This document shows, in pieces, positions 55,224 to 64,000 of a stretch of 64,000 nt of DNA. Each line of letters begins with the position of its first letter. Within the stretch, counting starts at the first letter, position 1. Both the position numbers and the translations under genes were made by a program. This DNA comes from Aotearoamyces nothofagi (taxonomy: Eukaryota > Ascomycota > Leotiomycetes > Leotiales > Tympanidaceae): positions 558,361 through 622,360 of the forward strand of contig JADDTR010000018.1 in assembly GCA_015345905.1 (NCBI GenBank). Reading direction: 5' to 3'. The notes beneath the pieces were generated by a model. It searched no databases. It was not told where the DNA came from and saw only the letters and a list, made by a program, of their open reading frames with translations.

Positions 55224-56151
55224 TTATAGGAAAGCAAGAGCAGCCATCAGGAGACCCATGAGGCCACTAGCTGAGCCGACATGGACATTGGAGGCGGCAC
55301 CTGTGAAAGCGGCTGTGGAGGTAGAAGTGCCGGCCGATGCGGTAGTGCTGGCAGTGGTCTTTGCAGTTGCAGTGGAGGCAACGGCAGTTGGTACAGTTAC
55401 AGTGACAGTTGAACCAGCACCGCTCGCGCAGGCCGTGCAGACCGTAGTGTAGACGGTGACTGGGACGGTTGCGCTGGTCTTGTCAGTGCAGCCACACTCG
55501 GTCTCGGTGACAGTTCCAGTGTAGGTGATGGTGGTAAGACCAGTTGGGCAGACATCAACGTAGACGACTGGGAGAATGTTAGTCTATGTTGAGAGATTAG
55601 GGTATAGTTGATGATAACTTACTAACGGAGGTGGTCACATAGACGGTTCCAACAGCGAGGGCAGTCTTCTCATAGAGGGAGATGAGAGATCCACCTGCTC
55701 CCTGGCGGGCACTGATGGCACGGCGAGCTGTAGCTGGAGCGGGTCCACCAGCAGCCTCAGAGGAGTTTCCTGGAGCAGGAGTAGAGCAGTAGCTGTCATC
55801 TTTGATGCTTGTTCCGTTGGTGATGGCAGTGGCGCAGTAGCAGTTCTCACCGTTGAGACCAGCGAATGTGAAGTCGTCGTAGCACTCTGCGAGGCAGAGC
55901 TCGACGGTCAACACAGTGGAAGTGAGCTCAAGAGTGAAGCCAGTGAAGCCAGCGGTAGAGGGAGGGGCGGCACATCCAAGGTATTCCCAGCCTGTAACAG
56001 AAACAGGGCCGGCGGTGGCAGAGGCGGTGGCACTGGAAGTGGCGGAAGTGGTGGAGCTGTTAGTGAAAGGCGCGGAGGTGGTGGTCTGGGCAGATGCACC
56101 AAAGGCGAGGGCAGCCATGACGGCGCCGGACTTGATCATAGTGGAAAGCAT
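55224..56151 (-). CDS. WSC-domain cell-surface protein, probably GPI-anchored
   Basis: Exons 56151-55623 and 55567-55224 (55-base intron, phase 1) give 290 aa. MLSTMIKSGAVMAALAFGASA is a signal peptide. A Ser/Thr/Ala-rich O-glycosylation stretch follows, then a WSC domain starting at GWEYLGCAAPPSTAG and including ELCLAECYDDFTFAGLNGE and NCYCATAI. The second half is Thr/Val-rich with paired cysteines (VDVCPTGLTTITYTG, ETECGCTD, TTVCTACASG). The protein ends in a hydrophobic tail (ASGLMGLLMAALAFL) preceded by small residues, as for GPI attachment. A role at the cell wall, structural or adhesive, is likely; stress-sensor function is unlikely because a cytosolic tail is lacking. The open frame upstream to 56307 lacks a second signal, so the later ATG was chosen. 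Confidence 0.85.
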
Positions 56152-59100
56152 GTTAAAAGAGCGACTGGAAGGGGGTGCAAAGTAAAGACTGTGGGTGATG
56201 GTGAAAGAAGAAGTTCTGGAGTGGATGAAGAAGAAAGGTAAGAGGAGGAAAAGGGCCACATAGATATAGAGGTCATGTAAGATTGGCGCTGCATGGCAAG
56301 ATTCCACATCAGCTGGGAAAGGAAGCTATCGAGAGATTAAAACCAGACTAAAGCAAAAAGTTGTGGGTTCCACGTCCCCAAAGGAAGTGTTTGTCAACAG
56401 ACATTTGGCACTTTCGCATGCTTTTGGCATGCGTGCTGTGGAATTATGATGGTAATGAGACTGAGAAATGTGAGAGATATTGCGGTTATGGGGTCTGAGG
56501 AATTTGGGTGCCACTGGGAGCCAAGCGAGGCGTGGTGATTGGCGGCCGCCGACTCCATCTCAACAAGCGCGTGCCTCGCCGACAGAAACATCGACAGAAA
56601 CATCAACAACACGCGCGAGCGCTGCCGCCGACTCCAGCGCATGTTGGCCGCATGTTGGCTCGGATTTCCTGGAGCACAATCTCCATTCGACCCCTGAGCA
56701 CCGCTATGCTTCCACGGAACTCCTCCTCGGGCATCTCGAGACTCCAGCACTTCGTATCGAGCAGCCGTGCAAGATTGTGCATTCCCGCCGCTTCCTTTTC
56801 CCCTCGTGAGTGGGTAAATTGTGTTGACATCACAAACAGGTCTCCGATTTGCGGTAAAGCTGATTGGCACGGTACATACATATCAACAGTCTACGTAGAG
56901 GTACTGTTGTACCGTGAGAATACCGTGGAAATCTGGGCCGCATCGTAAGTTACAAGCAACTTCACCAGTCCGGGACTCATGACTGGTAAACACGGGGATC
57001 GAGTGGCCTGCAGGCCCTCGCCGCAGTCTCTCGGGATAGCTTCTCGATAATCTCTTTGTAGCAGCGTGCTGTTTGTGTTGGAATCGCCTAGTAAAATCAT
57101 ACCGGCCTCGGCGAAGGTCAGCAGTAGTACAGTCTTCTCCAGCAGGCCAGCTTCCAGAGTACGTTCAGCTGCATCTTCATTCGGCCCACCATACTACTAT
57201 ATGATGCCGGATACCATGGGAGACTATGTCAAAGTTTTCATACTCATAACGCCGCGGGGTCGAGGTTCCAGAGCGGCAACCTCGTCCGGATTGGGCTCAT
57301 CTATCTTGAGTAGAGCTTCATACTCCATGCTCTAAGCCCTAACGCGCATTCTAAGTATAGAGCTTGAGTGCAAGTTGTGCTACGGGTAAAGTTGCGTCTG
57401 AGCCCGGTGTAATCTCCGATGATGAGGCTCAACATTCCTTCCATATGGACCCACCAGCCATTGCACAGATCACACTGTTTATCTCTTATACATTCCACAC
57501 CTTGATGGACTAACTTTCACCTAACAGCGTCAGCATTGGAAATGTTCGGCGAGTGAAGGAGCTGATATCCAACGCTCCACTCTTACCATGTGCATGTTTG
57601 CAGAAATAACATGAAAATTCAAGGACAAACGGCGTGGCGTAACCAACATCGCTGTTGATATTGACTATCTGCCGGAAGCCTTGCCCCATGCACTCCAGCA
57701 TCCGCCAGAATTGTCCAGACCTGACGAGTTAACCATATTTCGAATCTCCAGGACTGCGCGGAAAAGGCATGCACGCAAGCTCCCTCACTCACTCAACTAC
57801 GTACTATACTAGTGGCAGGTGCAATTTGTCGGCCATAGTCTTGTCATTTGGAATTTTCGATTTCCATGAACCGGTTTACGTGCTGTATTGTATCACTGTA
57901 GCTCTTAAAAATCAAAATTGCCCTTAGGAAAATAGTCTCCCCCGTTCATTCTGATCTACATGGTAGGGCTTAAGCAGCTTTAGAAGTGATACTGATCGTG
58001 GGGTCAATGCCGCCATCTCTATTCTGATGATGGAATTTTATAGGCATGCAACTGTAGCTAAGCAGGAGACTTAATGTGCTGTACCTAGTTACCTACCGCC
58101 CTAGCCTCCCACAGCCAGCGAGCTTTAGCCCTCTCTTTTCACATAAACAGAGCATCCTTCCTCTCTTTGTGTGGGGATGACATCTATCACAAACTTACGG
58201 TTAAGCAGGAGAGACATAGTATCTTCCACTACCCGGTCACATGCACCAAGTCACCCCGAAGCCGTGTGACAATTGCTCTGTACGGTGTCTTAGATGCCTA
58301 GGTAGAGCGAGGTAGGGCCAAAGGCGAAAGGCGTGTGTTATTGGCACATCTAACAGAGATTCATCATATAATACGTAATATAATATTCTTACTTTGTATG
58401 ATAGTGATGTGGCATGCAAGATTAATTACTTCCGTTATGGAATTGGTAGACATGAACAGCTTAGGGCTACAGTGAACGTGGGAGGTATCTCTTGAAGAAA
58501 CTTCTATATTCAAGTCACGTGCAGGTATACTGGCACGTAACATATACGGCATTTCTTTGCTTAATATCAATCTCACAAATATGCTACCACAAATATGGTA
58601 TGTTGCTTTCAATAAGAAGTACATTTTTAGCATGCCCTATCAGTTTCGAGCATGCAAAACCAATCATGCAGGGCCGATATACTTTATGATACCGATCCGT
58701 AACTGACCAACAGCCATACAAGTCTACACCCCTATACACTAAATGAGAGTACAATTACTCCCCACACCTTATCACCAGATACGGTATTGTAATAGGTACT
58801 CTATGGTTTTGTTTTGCGCTTGTTCCTGTACACTTATATATTTTATTCTTTTGGATAATTAAATATTCCTTTGTTACTTATTTCGGTATATGACTTTCAC
58901 ATACAAATTACTAATATTATTAAAAATATAAATAAAAAGGATCTATCTATTAGGATATCATGATACTCTACCATAACACGGTAGGAAGGTATCTGAATAC
59001 GCTAGATGAGGTTATTGTCAGTTTCTTCACTTTTACGCCCCCCCAAGGTCGTCGTCGATCTTTCAAAGTGATATCACGTGACACTATGCGGGGCTCTAGC

Positions 59101-59310
59101 AGCATAAGTTGTACCCCTTGCGTCGTTTCACAAATACCAATGGGCTATGATTGGCAGGCCAAGCATTATGAAACATGTTTATTTAAGCTGGCTTGATCAT
59201 CAATGTAGTCGATAAAATCTCTTGATGCTTAGTTCACGAGATACACAGTTAGATATGAGAATGAAAGCCGTTATTTTTCTGTTAGTTTATTAAACATTCG
59301 CATAATGCTT
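56152..59310. other. 3.2 kb gene desert with decayed-looking and AT-rich DNA
   Basis: No intact gene. 56480-57700 has normal base composition and scattered short open frames. On the minus strand, 56891 to about 57170 is a 90-codon open stretch (AERTLEAGLLEKTVLLLTFA and beyond). A neighbouring frame at 57301-57498 has VHMEGMLSLIIGDYTGL. These look like fragments of one former gene of unknown family. 57780-59300 is AT-rich, especially 58840-58940, with no coding signal. Confidence 0.45.
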
Positions 59311-60667
59311 TTATAGTTCCAAGGTATTGCTCAAGTCATCCCATCGTCCGCTTCGTAAAGGATCGAGCTTTCGAAGCTCAGCCAGCCAAGCCTCGAGTTC
59401 TTGCTTCTCATCAACTCCTGGCGTACGCTCCTCAATCTCACAAAGAGCTAGGGTGTACTCAAGAAGAGCATTATATATCCACTTACAGTCCTCTGCACCA
59501 TCAAGCATATCTCGGAGATCAATCAGCTGTCGATGAAGGTAGTCGATGCGATCTTCTTTGGTGAAGTTCGGGACAATTGTTGCATGACCGACTGTATCGA
59601 CGAGCGCTGTCATTAAGAACTGGTAGTAAAACCATAGAGACTGGTCACTTGCATCTGTCCAGAGCGCATTTCTCATCATGTCGAATTCTGATAATATATT
59701 AGTAAGGCCTAAGGTCAAACAGTGAATCGAGTCAAAACCTTCATCTAAGAACTTCCGTCTCGCAGCATCGTCTGCGTTCCGTTCATCCAATAATCGAGGA
59801 ATAAGCTTGCTTCGATTGTGCCACGCCGAAAAATTCGAAAGATGGGCATTGACCATTTTCGTTGTGTACGCAAACTCGCCCTCGACCATACTCTCCCCAT
59901 TCAATGCTGGACTCTCCAATTGAGTTACCAAAAATCGTCTATAGCCCCAACCATGGAAATTTCGGCTGTCCTTCACGAGCATCATGCTCGCAATGGCCAA
60001 ATCATCTTGCCATAGCCGTCGCGCTGTAGATGTGTCGAGCCGTAGGGTTGCTTGTTGAAGTAGCCATATGCGATAATTCCATATCCAGTAGCATTTTGGC
60101 CACTGCCGTAGAAGCGGTACGAGAAAGTTTAAGTCATTCTGTATGAGCTCAAGAGTTGTACCATTCCTCCCAGGAGTCGGGTGGATCGGGCTGGGCTGGG
60201 TCGCGTTGAAGGCCTCGGACGAGGTGAAAGTAGAGGAAGAAGGCCTTTCTGAAGGTGCTTTGATAGTGTCGGTTTGAAAAGTATTCGGCAACAGATTCGA
60301 GGGCGACGACAAATCCGATGAGTTTGAGAATAACCCATAGATTAGCAAACGTTTGCGGACGTTCCATATTGTGTAATATTCGGGGTTCTTTGCTAAGAGT
60401 TTCGAGGTAAGCTGTAGGACTTCAGTAGTATACTGACGTTCTGAAATCTGTACATAATCAGTTCTGCTGCAGAGCACTAGATACGAGGAAACATACCTTT
60501 GTCTCTATGAGCTCAACCAAATTTTTGTAATTCTCAATCTCCAACTGCTCTGCCTGGCGTTGCTTCTCGCTCCTTGGCTCGGTGGTCGCTGCCCTTGGAG
60601 CGCTATGCTGTCTCTTCGATCAGCCGAATTCTACAAATAAACAACGTAAGCTTCATACGCTTGCCAT
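59311..60667 (-). CDS. bet4: Rab geranylgeranyltransferase alpha subunit (Bet4)
   Basis: Exons 60667-60659, 60613-60497 and 60447-59311 give 420 aa. Bet4 with Bet2 prenylates Rab GTPases, needed for all Rab-driven traffic. The first exon has only 9 coding bases (Met-Ala-Ser). It was inferred because the frame of exon 2 (RQHSAPRAATTEPRSEKQRQ) has a stop upstream and no ATG of its own. The protein-prenyltransferase alpha repeats are clear: NPEYYTIWNVRKRLL, PKCYWIWNYRIWLL, SRNFHGWGYRRFLV, LSNFSAWHNRSKLI and DQSLWFYYQFL. A Ser/Pro/Thr-rich insert of about 60 residues lies between the first two repeats. It is open throughout, so it may be real or contain an unrecognised intron. The second intron's acceptor (TACAG at 60448) was chosen to keep the frame. 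Confidence 0.9.
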
Positions 60668-61202
60668 TTTCTGAGTAAATATCTTCGGTTGCACCAAGAA
60701 TGCCGTTTCCTGTCGAGACGAGCTCGACTGAAGTTCAGGAAGTTAGTTGCGATTACGATAAGCGGCGTTTATGTACGCACTGTACAGTATGTACCTATCT
60801 GTTGTATCCGAGAATCTGCCAGTGTTCTGCCGGCTGCGACCTGCGTATTCCGACGCGTCTCGCGTCTTGCTCTTGCTCTTGCTCGCCCTTCTCTTCCTCT
60901 ACGATCCCACGACCGCGATTCAAGTACTAACCCGCAAATATCACTAACAATTGATAGGAAATATCATATCAGCCGGACAGCAGTTGTCTTGCTCGACCTG
61001 CGAGTTGACCGTCCGGTAATCCTGCTCCGCCATCATTCATTGCCCTGGGATCCACGGTCTTTCTAGGACGTCTTGTCAATTGCTATCCACCATATTCTAG
61101 CCTGTCATTAATTATCCATAGGCCGTAGGTGGTAGATAGTCTTCTCTGAACTATTGTCAATTATCCAGAGCTTTTATCTCTGGATTCAACATTCATTTCA
61201 TC
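60668..61202. promoter_or_regulatory. Divergent intergenic region between BET4 and AMA1
   Basis: 535 bases between opposed starts; open frames crossing it have no domains. The part next to AMA1 contains the hairpin listed separately. Confidence 0.5.
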
Positions 61203-61218
61203 ATGTCATTATCCAGAG
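61163..61218 (+). promoter_or_regulatory. Overlapping alternative hairpins at the AMA1 start codon
   Basis: ATCCAGAG (61163-61170) pairs with CTCTGGAT (61178-61185) over a 7-base loop, 17 bases before the ATG. The same ATCCAGAG occurs again inside the coding start (61211-61218), where it can pair with the same 61178-61185 arm and enclose the ATG (61203-61205) in a 25-base loop. The two stems are mutually exclusive. A regulatory role is inference. Confidence 0.4.
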
Positions 61219-63653
61219 CTGGCTTTGCGGCCCATCCTCTTACACCCCCCCCTAGTCCCGAAGACTCAGGCTATGGGTCTAGTTCATCCTCTGACCGAGA
61301 TATTCTGGCGTCCACGGATAATTTTGGTATGTGGATTATTCAATGGTGCATAGAAGTGGTGCTTAGCCATTTATACTGAAATGCTTACAATAGATCTTGG
61401 TGGCCTCTTCAAATATGATCTGTACGTCCCTGATGACGAATTTGACCACGAGACCGACGGCTTGTTACTTCCAATGCCAGCATCACAAAACGCTATGTTG
61501 TCAAGGCCCAAACGCCTTATATCTCCGCCAGCATTGAAGATATCCAATTCTGGCTCCAAACTGAAACTCAATGGCTCTATAAGGTCTCCAGACCGTTTCC
61601 TTCCTGCAAGAGATTTATCAGATGGCTTCGTATCTGTACACAGATTCAGAACTAATAAAGATCCTCAAATCCTGTCGCCCTACGAGAAGCTTCTGAGGCA
61701 TGATGCAGCCAGTTCTGATGCTTTTCGCCCTCATCGAAGCGTGACAAGCCCAAATACGCCTATTTCCTCCAACAGTGCTAGACGAGTGTCTTCTGCTCCT
61801 CGCCCAGGGGGCCCTAGCATACTCACCTTCAATAGAGATATTAACTCTGTAGCTGGCGACCGACAGGTGAGTGTGGGCTCTATTTGGACCGTCGGTGGTC
61901 TCGCTCCTGCAAGTGTTGCAATTTCAAACGGCCGTGGTGGCTTTACTGGTAGTGGCACAACTGCTCCATTATACTCAACCAAGTTCTTGAATATGGGGCC
62001 GAAGGTAGATGAAGAACGTGACGTGCATGAGGGCCGCTTGGCTAAGGCTCTGAACCTTGACCGGACCCAACGGGTATTAAACTTCTCTGATCATACCGTC
62101 TCTTTAAAATGCAGTGTAGGGAAGTGTAGAAACCGCACAGAGAACACGAAGACAACCTGGAAAGATAATGCGTGGGTTAGGGAGGGGCGTCCGTTAAGTC
62201 CGTACACCAATCTTTTCTTGGTATCCTATACTTGTCTATACAATACTTACTATAATGCAGAAGTCAAGAAACAAGGAGAAACGCGCACTCTGCCGACGGC
62301 CCCTTTTAAATGAGTTTTCCTGCCATGTAATCGATAATCACTGCTTATGATTGCACAGTTCTTGATGCACCGGCTTTGAGGGATGATTTTTACTGTTCTG
62401 TGCTGGCATACTCGCCTACATGCCACACACTTGCTGTGGGACTTGGTCCCACACTCTACGCCTGGTCCGAGTTACAGGGCGTCCATCAACTTTACCCTCC
62501 CCGCGGGCTTTCACATAGTAGTGATGCTTGGCTTACATCACTTGCCTTCTCGTCTACGCAAGGATGCAAATGCATACTTGCCTTTGGACGATCAGACGGA
62601 ATACTTATTCTCCTGTCTCTATACGACAGATTGCTGCCAAGATTTGAGGTGAAGCAGCCGTGCCAAATAGCGTGCCTTACATGGAGGCCAACAGTAACGT
62701 TGCGACCTTCGCGAAACCCCTTCAATCCCGGTATTCTTGTTAAAACGGAAGACCTAGTGGTCGGAGATGAAGTCGGCAATGTATATTATTATGCCGTGGA
62801 GTGGCCAGCTGCATGGGAGGTAGACCAGAACGGCTGGTCTGGTGTGATGATCTTGCTTGCTCGAATATCTATTCACAACCAGCAAATCTGTGGTCTGGCA
62901 TGGTCTCATGATGGAATGACACTTGCAACTGGCGGAAACGATAATATTTGCTGTTTGTTTGATGTATTACAAATCCTCCAGAGCAGAAGTGATGAATCGG
63001 AACCGGATGAGCAGACCTTCGCTGGTATTGATGGTGTCCGTGGCACTCAAGCAGTGGTTGGCCGTGGCCGGGTGAAGTCTATTCGATCTGGCGCAGAAAA
63101 GTATCGTTGGGTACATGGTGCAGCTGTCAAGGCAATTGCGTTCTGCCCCTGGCAAACAGGCCTTGTTGCTACAGGTGGCGGTAGCAATGATAAATCTATT
63201 CACTTCTTCCATACATCATCTGGAGCATCCCTAGCTACAATCAGTGTCGCAGCACAAGTTACTTCACTGATCTGGTCAACGACTCGGCGCGAAATAGCAG
63301 CAACATTTGGGTATGCCCAGCCCGAACACCCATACCGCATTGCTGTTTTCTCTTGGCCTGAATGTAGACAGGTAGCGGCAATTCCATGGGAAGGAGAACA
63401 TAGAGCTCTTTACGCCATCCCGTACCCTATTGGGCCCAATGAGCATAGGTGCAATCGAGAAGGCGAAAGCACCACAAATCGGATGTCACAAGAGGGGTGT
63501 ATTGTAGTGGCTGCTAGCGATGAGAGTGTCAAGTTTCATGAGGTTTGGGGCCCTGGCAACAACGCTACTATAGGAGGAGTAGGCCTTTTGGGCGGGAGTG
63601 ATATTCTTGAAGGCATGGAAGGTATCGATAAAGAAGGCGAGATTATTCGTTAA
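61203..63653 (+). CDS. ama1: Meiotic-type APC/C activator, Ama1/Cdc20 family WD40 protein
   Basis: Exon 1 61203-61326 and exon 2 61394-62197 are clear; the last exon is 62359-63653. Activators of the Cdc20/Cdh1/Ama1 family load substrates onto the anaphase-promoting complex. Both docking motifs are present: the C-box DRFLPAR (residues 108-114) and a C-terminal Ile-Arg tail (..GEIIR). The WD40 propeller starts at LDAPALRDDFYCSVLAYS and includes LAWSHDGMTLATGGND and VKAIAFCPWQTGLVATGGGS. LRDDFYC and the long N-terminus fit Ama1 better than Cdc20. The middle is problematic. The family segment RTLPTAPFK (62281-62310) should join straight to VLDAP, but the DNA after AAA is TGAGTTTT, with no GT or GC donor and an in-frame stop. 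Canonical splicing of 62198-62358 as one intron skips it and gives 740 aa. An intron 62198-62260 plus a non-canonical GA-AG one (62312-62358) gives 757 aa. Confidence 0.85.
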
Positions 63654-64000
63654 GGTGACAAACATGGTAACTAGCACATGCACTATGTCGCTTCATAGAC
63701 GAACAAGACTGGCAGATCGCTTGAGTAGAGTTTGAGGACTAGAATATGATACCGTGAGATTTTTCCCCTTTGATATTGAGTACAATGAGAAGTGATTGTC
63801 CTAATCCCGCAGCTTAATAGGAAATATCATGAGTTGTTGAACTGTATTTGAACCACTCCTAGGACTGTACCAGTAGGGACGGGGGCGGGTACCCTCACTC
63901 CCGCCAGCCTTTTTTCAGCCCTTGACCTGTGAACTTGAGGAGTGATACGATACAGAACCCAAACCATGCTTCATCACGTGACTTGAAAGTATTTGACAAA
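63654..64000. other. 3' flank of AMA1 to window end
   Basis: 347 bases without a recognised gene. Confidence 0.5.

Noticed and set aside
55258-55452. Plus-strand 64-codon frame in the WSC gene
   Set aside because: Antisense shadow of the Thr/Ala/Val-rich second exon.
1-64000. tRNA genes, transposons, LTR elements or other virus-like elements
   Set aside because: No B-box-like GGTTCGANTCC in a cloverleaf context, and no transposase, reverse transcriptase, integrase or capsid-like protein segment was recognised. A tRNAscan or repeat search could still find short or decayed ones.

Overview
The window is nuclear DNA of a filamentous ascomycete (Pezizomycotina). Almost every gene has short introns of about 44-90 bases with GT..AG ends and CTAAC/CTGAC-like branch sites. 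The gene set is typical of these fungi: PtaB/Mfg1-type LIM-domain-binding protein, HbrB, Rxt3 with a long Ser/Pro-rich N-terminus, fused TRP5 tryptophan synthase, and a WSC-domain wall protein. Leotiomycetes is a guess. No virus-like element, transposase, reverse transcriptase, rRNA, tRNA or CRISPR array was recognised by eye.

Layout. 1-4470 is gene-free: simple repeats, minisatellites, and one N flanked by two identical 238-base copies (probable assembly joint). 4474-7307 holds two unassigned genes. 7546-11440 is a divergent pair: a zinc polyol dehydrogenase and a Dal5-type transporter. 11973-17614 holds RXT3 and BTN1, divergent. 18180-26894 holds PHO91-like, DPH1, HMG-CoA lyase and V-ATPase subunit B. 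28313-35571 holds a secreted aldose 1-epimerase, acetylornithine aminotransferase and a membrane-anchored alpha/beta-hydrolase. 36210-47245 holds PtaB, HbrB/Bit61, GON7 and VPS39. 47870-53327 holds a mitochondrial-type flavoprotein, SDHAF4 and TRP5. 53708-56151 holds a frame-disrupted STAND-N-terminal-like gene and a WSC protein. 56152-59310 is a gene desert with decayed-looking and AT-rich DNA. 59311-63653 holds BET4 and a divergent AMA1-type APC/C activator.

Most genes are conserved housekeeping genes. Five act at the vacuole or on Rab traffic to it (BTN1, PHO91, VMA2, VPS39, BET4). TRP5 and ARG8 both carry a Gcn4/CPC1-type TGACTC box 80-100 bases before the start codon.

Exon coordinates were set by hand from splice signals, continuity of conserved protein sequence and reading-frame arithmetic; totals are divisible by three unless stated. 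The main oddities are the assembly joint at 3340, a GC-AG intron in VPS39, a missing 5' splice site and a start-codon hairpin in AMA1, a Glu-to-Gln change in the polyol dehydrogenase, and the frame-disrupted STAND-like gene. I found no clearly new biological system.
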